Of a DNA stretch of 13,098 bases, positions 6,505-12,933 are shown piece after piece; position 1 is the stretch's first letter, and each line of letters starts with the position of its first letter. The DNA is from Dehalococcoidia bacterium (GTDB lineage: Bacteria > Chloroflexota > Dehalococcoidia > Dehalococcoidales > RBG-16-60-22), in the NCBI GenBank assembly GCA_030615655.1, contig JAUWYU010000027.1, positions 1 through 13,098 on the forward strand, given 5' to 3'. A model generated the notes under the pieces. It was not told where the DNA came from. It saw only the letters and a list, made by a program, of their open reading frames with translations, and made no database searches. The position numbers and the translations under genes were made by a program.

Positions 6505-7164
6505 GTGACCAGAGAAATATTCAATCAGATAGCCTCGGGGTGGTATAACTTCAGGCACCGGTCTATATTCCGCACCGAGCTGGAAGCGCTGGCGCGGCGC
6601 TGGCAGCAGGGCAAATTGCTCAATGTAGGCTGTGCTCACGGTCCTGACTTCCTGCCGTTCAGGAAAAGCTTTGAACTCTATGGCGTGGACTTCTCCGGCA
6701 ATATGCTGCAACTCGCTCAAAAGTACTCCAGGAAATATAAATTCAACGTCAAACTGGCAGAAGCTGACGTCCGAAACCTTCCCTTCGCCGATGATGCCTT
6801 CGACCGAGCGATAGCCGTCGCTACCTACCACCACTTACAGGAGAAGGAAGAGAGACTGCGGGCATTGCGGGAACTGTGGCGGGTGCTCAAGCCCGATGGT
6901 GAAGCCTTTATCACGGTCTGGAACCGCTGGCAGCCCAGGTTCTGGCTCAAGACCAAGAATATACTGGTGCCCTGGCGGAGCCGGGATAAGACCCTTTACC
7001 GCTACTACTACCTGTTCTCCTACTATGAACTGGAAAAGCTGGTCAGGAAGGCCGGCTTCGAGGTGGTCAGTTCATCACCGGAAAGCAAGTACCGCTTCCC
7101 GCTGAAGACGTTCTCAAGGAATATATGCGTTCTGGTGAGGAAGATGCCGACTGAAGAATCCTGA
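6505..7164 (+). CDS. SAM-dependent methyltransferase, Trm9/ALKBH8-like
   Basis: A 219-residue class I methyltransferase. Motif I is LLNVGCAHGPD (38-48), the ribose-binding strand is GVDFS (60-64), and ADVRNLPFADDAFDRAIAVA (87-106) leads into YHHL (108-111). The segment ERLRALRELWRVLKPDGEAF followed by ITVWNRW, and RYYYLFSYYELEKLV at 166-180, resemble Trm9 and the methyltransferase domain of ALKBH8, which esterify cm5U34 to mcm5U34 in tRNA. Its position divergent from elp3, which makes the precursor in eukaryotes, strengthens this reading. The start is GTG at 6505; the G-run of the neighbouring hairpin element serves as ribosome binding site, and the REIFNQIASGWYNFRHRSIF N-terminus looks natural. 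A generic small-molecule methyltransferase remains possible. Confidence 0.8.
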   Translation: MTREIFNQIASGWYNFRHRSIFRTELEALARRWQQGKLLNVGCAHGPDFLPFRKSFELYGVDFSGNMLQLAQKYSRKYKFNVKLAEADVRNLPFADDAFDRAIAVATYHHLQEKEERLRALRELWRVLKPDGEAFITVWNRWQPRFWLKTKNILVPWRSRDKTLYRYYYLFSYYELEKLVRKAGFEVVSSSPESKYRFPLKTFSRNICVLVRKMPTEES

Positions 7165-7208
7165 GCACCTACTTCATTGCCCTGACGTTATAGCGCTTGA
7201 ATCAGTTA

Positions 7209-9629
7209 TCACCTCCTCACCTCCACCCACAACCTCTCCCCGTCCGTGATGAACTCTATGGTGCCGTGTTCGGCAGTACAATATATATTATCCGGCCCGA
7301 CTATTTCTTCCAGTCTACTCAAGACATCATCATCCGGGTGCCCGAATTTATTATCGGCGCCGCAGGATATAACGGCCACCTGGGGATTTACCACCGCTAG
7401 GAACTCCACGGTAGTTGAGGTGTCCGAGCCGTGATGGGCCACCTTGAGAACGGTGCTGGTAAGGTCAGCCGCCCTCCTGGTAAGCTCCCACTCGGCCTCC
7501 CTCATGATATCGCCGGTCAGCAGAAAGCTGACATCGCCGGTGCTCAGGCGCAGCACCACGCCGTTATTGTCCAGGTCCGACTCCGTATCGGTCAGGAGAG
7601 CCACCGACGGGCTATGTACCGTAATCACGACGCCATCCCCCAGGTCAATCTGCTGGCCGGCACGGACAACGGTGCTCTTTATACCCCTCTCTTCAATAAG
7701 TCTCAGCCACTCATCATAGAGCGGCGACTCGTATTCTAACTCCGGGTAGAGCACCTGCCCTACCTGATAGCGCCGCAGCACTTCCACCAGCCCGGCGAGG
7801 TGGTCGTTATCGGGATGGGTCAATATCACCAAATCGATGTGCCTGTCCCAGAAGGGCATCTGCTCGCCGAGCTCCTCGGCTATCTTTTGGGGACTGGGAC
7901 CGCCGTCAACCAGGACCTGCCGGCTCCCTTTCTGTATGAGGACGGCGTCACCCTGGTCGACATCAAGGAAGCTGACACTGATTTCATCGTCGGGCATGGT
8001 CAACGCTGCGCAAGAAACCAGCACAGCCGCTACCAGCAGGGGTAAAATAATCCACTTCCCGGTCCGGGAAAGCTTAAAGGATACGTTTATCCCTGACCTG
8101 ATACGGGCGACAGCTCCCGGCACTGGATTCCGCAACCTCTTCCGATTGCTGTTGAGCCAGAGAGCCGCCGCCAGGACCAGATAGTAGCCCCACACGAAGG
8201 CAGGATTAATTGAGCCGACCTCCATGGACGATATAGAGGGCGCGGACAGACCGCTGACCACCAGTATCATGTATGACAGGAAAAGCCAGGCCAGCCAGCC
8301 CACCACCTGGGCGATGGCCATTACCGCAAGTCCCAGGACCGCCGTTACCGCGCCGATGACAATTACGGCGGGTAGTGCCGGCAGCGCCAGAAACGTGGCT
8401 AAAGGTCCCACCAGGGAAACAATGCCGAAATAATAGGCGACCACCGGCCAGACAGCCACGACAGCCCCCAGGGTAGCGCTCATGGTATCGACGGAAACAT
8501 TGGCTATTGAGGCGGCAGTCCCATCCTCACCTAGTATCGCTGCGGTCGCCCTCCTGCCCAGGTTCCGGAAAATAGGGAAAAGGTAGACCAGGCCGGCCAT
8601 GGCCAGAAAGCTTAACTGGAAGGACACGCTACCCAGGATGTAGGGGCTGACGCCCACCATTACCGCCGCTGCGAAGGTCAGCGCCACAATGGCGCTGCGC
8701 TGCCTGCCCAGAAGCTCGGCCAGCAGAAACAGGCTGGCCATGATGGCGCTCCGTACCACCGGCAGGTGCATACCGGTAATTAAAACATAGAGCCAGATGA
8801 CGCCCAGCGCCAGCCAGACATAGAGGTAATACCGCCGCCCGAAGACCCACAACCCTGCGCTGAGCAGGACGCCGGCCATGATGCCGAGATGAAGACCGGA
8901 TATAGCCAGGAGATGAGCCGTACCACTGCGGGTGAAGTCGCTTCTCAGTTCCTGGGGAATATTACCCCGTATACCCAGAATGACGCCCTGGGCCAGTGAC
9001 GCCTGCGGTTCGGGCAATACCTCGGCCAGGTTCTCTGCCAGGCGGCTCCTCATGGAGTAGACCCATGCCATCGGCCCGAAGCCCTGCCCCGTATCCAGCA
9101 CCTCTATTCCGGGGTAGAACATGATGGTATAGATGCCCTGGTGTGCCAGATAATCTCTGTAATCGAAGTCATCGAGTTGAGGCGGCGTCTCCAGTTCTCC
9201 CGTTACCCTGAGCACATCACCATACTTATAGGCAGGGTATCTGGGCACAAATACCAGCACCGTCCCTTCAACCCCCCGCCACCCACTGTCCAGCCTGATT
9301 TCGCTCGCCGATAAAGTCAGGCGGGTGTTCTTGTCCCTGACATCGGGGTCTCCCGCCACTGTACCTTTAAGCTCGACAACGCCGCTATCGTTATAGAAAT
9401 GGAGGCGGCTGTCATCAACGGTATTCAGGCTGGAAAAGGAATATGCGGCCGACGCCAGGAGAGTAATAATCCCCAGACTGGCCAGGATTATCGGCTTTCG
9501 GTATTGACGGGTAAAAAAGAGCAGGGGAAGCGGGATAAGTCCGATGAGGATGAATGCCGGGGGCAAGTTTAGCTTTGACCCCAGAAAAATTCCGGCTACC
9601 CAGATACAACTAAGAAAGATAAGTAACAC
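7209..9629 (-). CDS. comEC: ComEC/Rec2 competence DNA channel
   Basis: An 806-residue polytopic membrane protein that carries single-stranded DNA across the membrane during natural transformation. In order: hydrophobic N-terminal helices (residues 1-65), a soluble DUF4131/OB-like domain (about 75-180, with ELKGTVAGDPDVRDKNTRLT and YGDVLRVTGELETPP), the ComEC competence domain beginning near GVILGIRGNIP and HLLAISGLHLGIMAG with many transmembrane helices, and a C-terminal MBL domain (about 530-800). The MBL motif reads THPDNDH at 604-610, with Asp607 at the second His position of HxHxDH. LLTGDIMREAEW, VAHHGSDTST and GHPDDDVL complete the site, so the gene appears intact. The start is GTG at 9629, 18 nt after comEA. 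It converges on the methyltransferase gene. Confidence 0.93.
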   Translation of the reverse strand: MLLIFLSCIWVAGIFLGSKLNLPPAFILIGLIPLPLLFFTRQYRKPIILASLGIITLLASAAYSFSSLNTVDDSRLHFYNDSGVVELKGTVAGDPDVRDKNTRLTLSASEIRLDSGWRGVEGTVLVFVPRYPAYKYGDVLRVTGELETPPQLDDFDYRDYLAHQGIYTIMFYPGIEVLDTGQGFGPMAWVYSMRSRLAENLAEVLPEPQASLAQGVILGIRGNIPQELRSDFTRSGTAHLLAISGLHLGIMAGVLLSAGLWVFGRRYYLYVWLALGVIWLYVLITGMHLPVVRSAIMASLFLLAELLGRQRSAIVALTFAAAVMVGVSPYILGSVSFQLSFLAMAGLVYLFPIFRNLGRRATAAILGEDGTAASIANVSVDTMSATLGAVVAVWPVVAYYFGIVSLVGPLATFLALPALPAVIVIGAVTAVLGLAVMAIAQVVGWLAWLFLSYMILVVSGLSAPSISSMEVGSINPAFVWGYYLVLAAALWLNSNRKRLRNPVPGAVARIRSGINVSFKLSRTGKWIILPLLVAAVLVSCAALTMPDDEISVSFLDVDQGDAVLIQKGSRQVLVDGGPSPQKIAEELGEQMPFWDRHIDLVILTHPDNDHLAGLVEVLRRYQVGQVLYPELEYESPLYDEWLRLIEERGIKSTVVRAGQQIDLGDGVVITVHSPSVALLTDTESDLDNNGVVLRLSTGDVSFLLTGDIMREAEWELTRRAADLTSTVLKVAHHGSDTSTTVEFLAVVNPQVAVISCGADNKFGHPDDDVLSRLEEIVGPDNIYCTAEHGTIEFITDGERLWVEVRR

Positions 9630-9647
9630 AAGCCCCCATCCTGAATA

Positions 9648-10157
9648 TCAGTCAGCGACGGTAATTAGGTGCTTAATCTTCTCATAGGTAGCATTCCCGA
9701 TGTCTTCTACTTTAACCAGCTCATTAATATTACGAAACGGACCGTTTTGCTGCCGATAATCTATAATTGCCTGAGCCCTCACCTCACCGATTCCAGTCAA
9801 CGCCTCCAGCAGCCACGCTTCCGCGGTATTGATATTGACTTTCTGTATCAGCTCCCCTTCTTCTAACCCGGGAACAAGTAGCTCGAGTTGGCGCAGGTCA
9901 GCGCTGTCGGTAGTGCCACCAGCCACCCGGAGCATGTCTTCAATGCTGTCCCCGGCCTCCAGGGGGTAAAAACCGGGATTTTCAACCTCACCGCCTATAT
10001 ATATTTCACCCTGCAGTTCCTGGTTGGGTCCTATGGAAATCTCTATAGGCTGGCTCCGGCCGTATCCTGACCAGATTACTATACCGCCAGCCGCAATAAT
10101 TACCACCAGAAGGACAGCAATCAGGGTCCAGCCGTTAATAAACCTGCCTGTCGCCAT
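9648..10157 (-). CDS. comEA: ComEA family DNA-binding competence protein
   Basis: A 169-residue membrane-anchored DNA receptor. One N-terminal transmembrane helix (about 9-31, TLIAVLLVVIIAAGGIVIW) is followed by an SLBB-type domain (about 48-106, GEIYIGGEVENPGFYPLEAG and IEDMLRVAGG) and a C-terminal helix-hairpin-helix pair (107-167) with VNINTAEAWLLEALTGIG and GEVRAQAIIDYRQQNGPF. This is the standard ComEA plan: it binds incoming double-stranded DNA outside the membrane and passes it to ComEC. The ATG at 10157 has AGGA seven bases upstream. comEC starts 18 nt downstream, so the two form an operon. No pilus genes are in the window. Confidence 0.92.
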   Translation of the reverse strand: MATGRFINGWTLIAVLLVVIIAAGGIVIWSGYGRSQPIEISIGPNQELQGEIYIGGEVENPGFYPLEAGDSIEDMLRVAGGTTDSADLRQLELLVPGLEEGELIQKVNINTAEAWLLEALTGIGEVRAQAIIDYRQQNGPFRNINELVKVEDIGNATYEKIKHLITVAD

Positions 10158-10192
10158 AAAATATCCTGCATGCTAGATACCGGATATGATAA

Positions 10193-10210
10193 CTGCTTGA
10201 TAATAAGCAG
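10193..10210 (-). other. Hairpin in the comEA leader
   Basis: CTGCTT (10193-10198), a 6-nt loop and AAGCAG (10205-10210) can form a 6-bp stem in the predicted 84-nt comEA leader. No T-run follows on the minus strand, so it is not a terminator. A role in message stability or regulation is speculative. Confidence 0.3.
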
Positions 10211-10248
10211 CCGAAAATTTGTTCGCCATATGGCTAACCAGAATTGAC

Positions 10249-10276
10249 AATATACCAAACAATGGCCTGCCGTCAA
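10249..10276 (-). promoter_or_regulatory. Promoter of comEA-comEC
   Basis: On the minus strand TTGACG (10276-10271), a 16-nt spacer and TATATT (10254-10249) match the sigma70 pattern 5/6 at each hexamer. The start would be near 10242, giving a leader of about 85 nt. If used, competence gene expression is uncoupled from the upstream trkA operon. Confidence 0.5.
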
Positions 10277-10341
10277 ATAAAACAATTGATGGAGATAATA
10301 ATAACGAGGCCTGAAAGAAAGGCGCTACTACTTAAGCTCGT

Positions 10342-11004
10342 TCAAACACCCCTCAGGGCGATTTGTAGTGCCTCTTTGGATTCAGGGCTGGTCACCGCGA
10401 TTATCTGGTCGCCTGCCCGAAGGACGGTATTGGCCGCGGGCACATGGGCGTTACCCTGGTTGGGAATAACAAGGGCCAGCTTGCTTTCCTTGGGCAGAGA
10501 GAGATCCTTGACGGTTTTGCCTACTGTGGCTGATTCGGGAGAAATCTTTACGTCGACAATTACCAGTCCCTTTTCGTCAAGAGCCATCAGTTGCGTCAGC
10601 GGGTGTGTCGGCACCTCCCGCTCTATCGTCTCAAGGATGAGATCAGTAGTGCTGACGGTAACGTCTATCCCCAGCTTCTTAAAGAGGGCGGCATTTTGCG
10701 GATTGCGGATACGGGCTATGGTACGCGGGACGTTGTGCTTATGCTTGGCAACCTGGCAGGCAACTAGGTTATCCTCGTCATCACCGGTCACCGCCACCAT
10801 CATATCAGCCCGGCCGGTGCCCACTTCATCCAGGATAGCCGCTTCACAGCCGTCACCACGGTAGCAGACACTGCCCATCTCCTCAATTATGGTCCTGCAT
10901 ATTCGGGCATCTTTTTCCAGCAGCAATACTTCGTGCCCTTCATTAAGCAGCGCTTTGAGCAGGTTATAACCCAGGCGGCCGCCGCCAACTATAATAATAT
11001 ACAT
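10342..11004 (-). CDS. trkA: TrkA family K+ transport regulator (RCK_N + RCK_C)
   Basis: A 220-residue cytoplasmic gating subunit of K+ uptake systems of the Trk/Ktr type. The RCK_N Rossmann domain (about 1-120) has the dinucleotide loop GGGRLG at 7-12 and an acidic residue E30 at the end of the second strand, typical of NAD(H) binding. GDG at 50-52 and TGDDEDNLVACQVAK (73-87) are classic TrkA segments. The RCK_C domain (about 137-218) includes VKISPESATVGKTVKDLSLP and LRAGDQIIAV. The length matches KtrA-type proteins. The ATG at 11004 has a GAGGT ribosome binding site that overlaps the stop of the preceding RCK_N gene, 9 nt upstream, so the two are translationally linked. No TrkH/KtrB is in the window. 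Confidence 0.92.
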   Translation of the reverse strand: MYIIIVGGGRLGYNLLKALLNEGHEVLLLEKDARICRTIIEEMGSVCYRGDGCEAAILDEVGTGRADMMVAVTGDDEDNLVACQVAKHKHNVPRTIARIRNPQNAALFKKLGIDVTVSTTDLILETIEREVPTHPLTQLMALDEKGLVIVDVKISPESATVGKTVKDLSLPKESKLALVIPNQGNAHVPAANTVLRAGDQIIAVTSPESKEALQIALRGV

Positions 11005-11013
11005 GCTTGTACC

Positions 11014-11412
11014 TCAGCCTTCCAGCTTCTCCCTGAGCAACTGGGCGAATACTTTGGTCGGGCTTATTGTCTCCAGACCGAGAGCGCTATACATCTCCTC
11101 ACGCAACGGGTCATATATGCGACACATCACCCTGGGTACGTTGAAGATATGCTTGGCAATCTGGCACGACATGACATTGCGGTTGTCTCCCTGCGTCAGC
11201 GCCACAAAGACATCCGCCTCCTCGATACCTGCCTTTTTCAACGCTTCCTCATTAATACCATTGCCAAATAGAGCCGTACCGCCAAATGAAGACGGCAATC
11301 TGCGGAAACTATAAGTATCATTGTCCAGAACGGTAACCTCGTGCCCGTCCTCATCCAGCAATGAGGCCAGCCTGGCACCGACCCGCCCGCATCCCATAAT
11401 CACTACTTTCAT
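11014..11412 (-). CDS. TrkA N-terminal domain protein (RCK_N only)
   Basis: A 132-residue NAD-binding RCK_N protein without an RCK_C domain. The dinucleotide loop is GCGRVG at 7-12, the acidic strand end is D30, and FGNGINEEALKKAGI (49-63) and VALTQGDNRNVMSCQIAK (70-87) follow the TrkA pattern. The chain ends after KVFAQLLREKLEG, about where RCK_C would begin, and there is no sign of a frameshift: the stop is closely followed by the start of a complete TrkA. The pair probably assembles as a mixed RCK ring. It lies 31 nt after the universal stress protein gene and 9 nt before trkA. The ribosome binding site is weak. Confidence 0.9.
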   Translation of the reverse strand: MKVVIMGCGRVGARLASLLDEDGHEVTVLDNDTYSFRRLPSSFGGTALFGNGINEEALKKAGIEEADVFVALTQGDNRNVMSCQIAKHIFNVPRVMCRIYDPLREEMYSALGLETISPTKVFAQLLREKLEG

Positions 11413-11443
11413 AAAATAAAACTAGTCCTAATTTTTTCCTGTT

Positions 11444-11860
11444 TTACTGCTGGTAAAGTATAACCGGACACGGCGCATTTTTCAACACATAAGGCACAAC
11501 ATTACCCAGGTTGAACTGACCGAAGCGCCTCTTATACTTAATACCCATCAAAATAAGGTCGACGCCTCTCTCCACAGCTTCATCAATAATCGCCGGACCT
11601 ACCTCTCGAGCTTGAAGGACATCGGTCTCTGCCTCGTAGTCTTCCTCTTCAGCAATCCTCTCCATACGGTCAAGTACATCCTCGGCATTTTGAATCTCGG
11701 AATCAATCTCGGCATCCAGCGGCAGGGTGCGCTTTATAGCAACAATAGAAACCGCCCAGACCTTACCTTTATCTCTCTTGGCTAGTCGGCAGGCCAGTTT
11801 CATGGCTTCTTCATCTGCTTCGGTGCCAACTACAGGCACCAAAATCCGCTTAAACTCCAT
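11444..11860 (-). CDS. Universal stress protein (UspA family) with degenerate ATP site
   Basis: A 138-residue single-domain UspA-type protein: RILVPVVGTEADEEAMKLAC at the N-terminus and VDLILMGIKYKRRF then LGNVVPYVLKNAPCPVIL at the C-terminus. ATP-binding members carry Asp after the first strand and the motif G-x2-G-x9-G-(S/T). Here the Asp position is V11, the second Gly is Y109 and the Ser/Thr is N120, so ATP binding is doubtful. It is the first gene of an operon with two TrkA-type proteins, suggesting a part in K+ channel or transporter control. The ATG at 11860 has AAGG close upstream. A well-matched promoter lies just before it. Confidence 0.9.
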   Translation of the reverse strand: MEFKRILVPVVGTEADEEAMKLACRLAKRDKGKVWAVSIVAIKRTLPLDAEIDSEIQNAEDVLDRMERIAEEEDYEAETDVLQAREVGPAIIDEAVERGVDLILMGIKYKRRFGQFNLGNVVPYVLKNAPCPVILYQQ

Positions 11861-11893
11861 TACCTTATATGCCCAACTTGTAAGACTGAAGGT

Positions 11894-11922
11894 ATTATAA
11901 TCCTATTTCCAAAAATCTACAA
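11894..11922 (-). promoter_or_regulatory. Promoter of the usp-trkA operon with inverted repeats
   Basis: On the minus strand TTGTAG (11922-11917), a 17-nt spacer and a perfect TATAAT (11899-11894) lie about 34 nt before the usp ATG. Two inverted repeats frame it: GGTATT (11891-11896) with AATACC (11921-11926), and CCAAAAA (11909-11915) with TTTTTGG (11927-11933) around the -35. They could be operator half-sites. Confidence 0.55.
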
Positions 11923-11988
11923 TACCTTTTTGGCAGGTTTTTTAACTTAATTCCTGCTGTTCACCCCACATATCAGTTGATGGAGCGC

Positions 11989-12031
11989 GCCAGCTTCACC
12001 GGTAGATATAATTTGGTATCTCTTCACTGGC
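11989..12031. other. Imperfect hairpin at the end of the channel gene
   Basis: GCCAG (11989-11993) can pair with CTGGC (12027-12031), and inside it AGATA (12004-12008) with TATCT (12017-12021) around an 8-nt loop. It spans the channel stop codon at 12024-12026. There is no T-run after it on the minus strand, so it may protect the message end rather than terminate transcription. Low confidence. Confidence 0.25.
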
Positions 12032-12605
12032 CTGAAGACTTTTGTTTGAGTTCTCCTATCTGAGCATTTACAATCCGTATCGTAGTGTCTCTCAGCAACT
12101 CTAACTCATCGACAGACAAGTTTTCTAGTTGCTCCAGATTATATTGTAGGGCACTTATGATCTCCCGGGAAGGGCGCCGCTTAGGGAGCATGAAGTAGGC
12201 ATAAAGGGTGCCGATTATCACACCAAAAAAGGCAACCGTACCGAGAATTGACCAAATTGAACCAATCAACATCCCTGTGGCAGTAATCGGTCCCGGGCTA
12301 TTAGCCCCCTGCGTTTGCATAGCCGTGAAGCTCCACCATAACGCAGAACCATAGGAATTTATCTGTCCATTTGCTCCCCGCTCGGCAAGACAAACACCCC
12401 AGGAGAATAGTAACAAAAGGCCGATAAGAGCAAGGATTAATGGTATTAAAGGCGTTTCGGTGACCATCTGCCTGAGAAATCTAAAAACTCCTGGGACGTC
12501 CGGAGTGATGCGGAGCCTTCTGCGGGGTCTCCGCCTGCGGATACGAAGTACCTTGTCTCCTTTTTGCAGCGGTGTTAGCTGTTCCAGCGTTTCTTCGTCT
12601 CCCAT
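12024..12605 (-). CDS. Two-TM ion channel family protein with atypical selectivity filter
   Basis: A 193-residue membrane protein with the layout of a KcsA/MthK-type channel subunit: helix one about 52-72 (TPLIPLILALIGLLLLFSWG), pore helix SALWWSFTAMQT (87-98), filter region, then helix two about 112-139. The canonical filter T-V-G-Y-G-D is replaced by T98-Q-G-A-N-S, followed by PGPITATG, so K+ selectivity is uncertain. A very basic N-terminus (RIRRRRPRRRLR, 21-32) precedes helix one, and a charged helix (about 146-187) forms a cytoplasmic tail, perhaps a coiled coil. There is no RCK domain in cis, but two RCK proteins are encoded downstream. The ATG at 12605 has GGGAGG nine bases upstream. 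A basic small ORF ends two bases before it. Confidence 0.82.
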   Translation of the reverse strand: MGDEETLEQLTPLQKGDKVLRIRRRRPRRRLRITPDVPGVFRFLRQMVTETPLIPLILALIGLLLLFSWGVCLAERGANGQINSYGSALWWSFTAMQTQGANSPGPITATGMLIGSIWSILGTVAFFGVIIGTLYAYFMLPKRRPSREIISALQYNLEQLENLSVDELELLRDTTIRIVNAQIGELKQKSSGQ

Positions 12606-12607
12606 CT

Positions 12608-12757
12608 CTAATGACCTCCCTCTCCTGATTTAACTTTATACTCACTTCCGGCGCTGAATACGGCGCGAATTCCCAGTACTCTTTTCCGGCGAAATCGCTT
12701 GATTCTCCGGGGACGGAAAAACCTATCGCCTGGTTTAGGCTGCCAATTATCGGGCAT
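12608..12757 (-). CDS. Small Arg-rich protein, 49 residues (hypothetical)
   Basis: An unrecognised small ORF in the 355-base gap upstream of the channel gene. It runs from ATG at 12757 to TAG at 12610-12608, two bases before the channel ATG, and its last codons contain the channel's Shine-Dalgarno, so coupled translation is likely if it is real. The product has 14 Lys/Arg against 4 acidic residues, clustered in GDRFFRPRRIKRFRRKR (10-26), with no membrane segment. This segment lines up with GDKVLRIRRRRPRRRLR at the N-terminus of the channel protein (8 of 17 identical). A predicted promoter lies 80 nt upstream. GAAGGG just before the ATG is too close to be an ideal ribosome binding site, which lowers confidence. 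The alternative is a structured leader. Confidence 0.5.
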   Translation of the reverse strand: MPDNWQPKPGDRFFRPRRIKRFRRKRVLGIRAVFSAGSEYKVKSGEGGH

Positions 12758-12837
12758 ATCCCTTCACTTGATTCTTTAGAATATTTTTAGAATACTGTGC
12801 CTTAACTATATTATATACAATTATATGTAATTGAGCT

Positions 12838-12866
12838 ATTTTACGCGCTTAGCCGCGAGCTGTCAA
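12838..12866 (-). promoter_or_regulatory. Promoter of the small basic ORF and channel gene
   Basis: On the minus strand TTGACA (12866-12861), a 17-nt spacer and TAAAAT (12843-12838) form a strong sigma70-like promoter, start near 12831. The message would begin about 74 nt before the small ORF and 225 nt before the channel ATG. The region between (12758-12830) is A/T-rich with no other feature seen. Confidence 0.6.
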
Positions 12867-12892
12867 ATGCCCGTGCTCCCCCACCTACTTAC

Positions 12893-12921
12893 TTGACAAT
12901 TGGACACTAATTAATTATAAT
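12893..12921 (+). promoter_or_regulatory. Consensus sigma70 promoter of the HTH gene
   Basis: TTGACA (12893-12898), 17 nt and TATAAT (12916-12921) match the consensus at 12 of 12 positions, the best promoter in the window. The start would be near 12928, giving a leader of about 33 nt. It is divergent from the channel promoter, whose -35 lies 27 nt to the left. Confidence 0.75.
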
Positions 12922-12933
12922 ACGGTCAATTGG
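12897..12933. other. CAATTGG direct repeats, possible operator
   Basis: CAATTGG occurs at 12897-12903, overlapping the -35, and again at 12927-12933, at the predicted transcription start, 30 nt apart (about three helical turns). Its core CAATTG is palindromic. This spacing suits a repressor binding both sides of the -10, possibly the HTH protein encoded immediately downstream. Confidence 0.35.

Noticed and set aside
7205..7217. Perfect Shine-Dalgarno-like AGGAGGTGATAAC on the minus strand at the end of comEC
   Set aside because: It codes for the C-terminal residues and stop of ComEC, and no ATG, GTG or TTG follows at a usable distance, so no gene starts from it.
10173..10229. 18-codon ORF in the comEA leader (minus strand)
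   Set aside because: There is no ribosome binding site, no striking composition and nothing typical of an attenuation peptide; it is within chance expectation for this length.
10244..10864. 206-codon plus-strand open frame opposite trkA
   Set aside because: It lies antisense to a well-supported trkA and has no recognisable domain; the protein reads like an out-of-frame translation.
11909..11940. Plus-strand hairpin CCAAAAA/TTTTTGG followed by a T-run, resembling a terminator
   Set aside because: No plus-strand gene precedes it, the stem is A/T-rich and the loop is long; it overlaps the usp promoter on the other strand, so an operator is a better reading.
12611..12830. Possible riboswitch (c-di-AMP ydaO-type or other) in the leader of the channel gene
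   Set aside because: A K+-related gene with a leader of about 225 nt invites this idea, and TTTTCCG/CGGAAAA can pair, but I could not match the conserved ydaO core. Most of the leader is an open frame that ends in coupling distance of the channel start.
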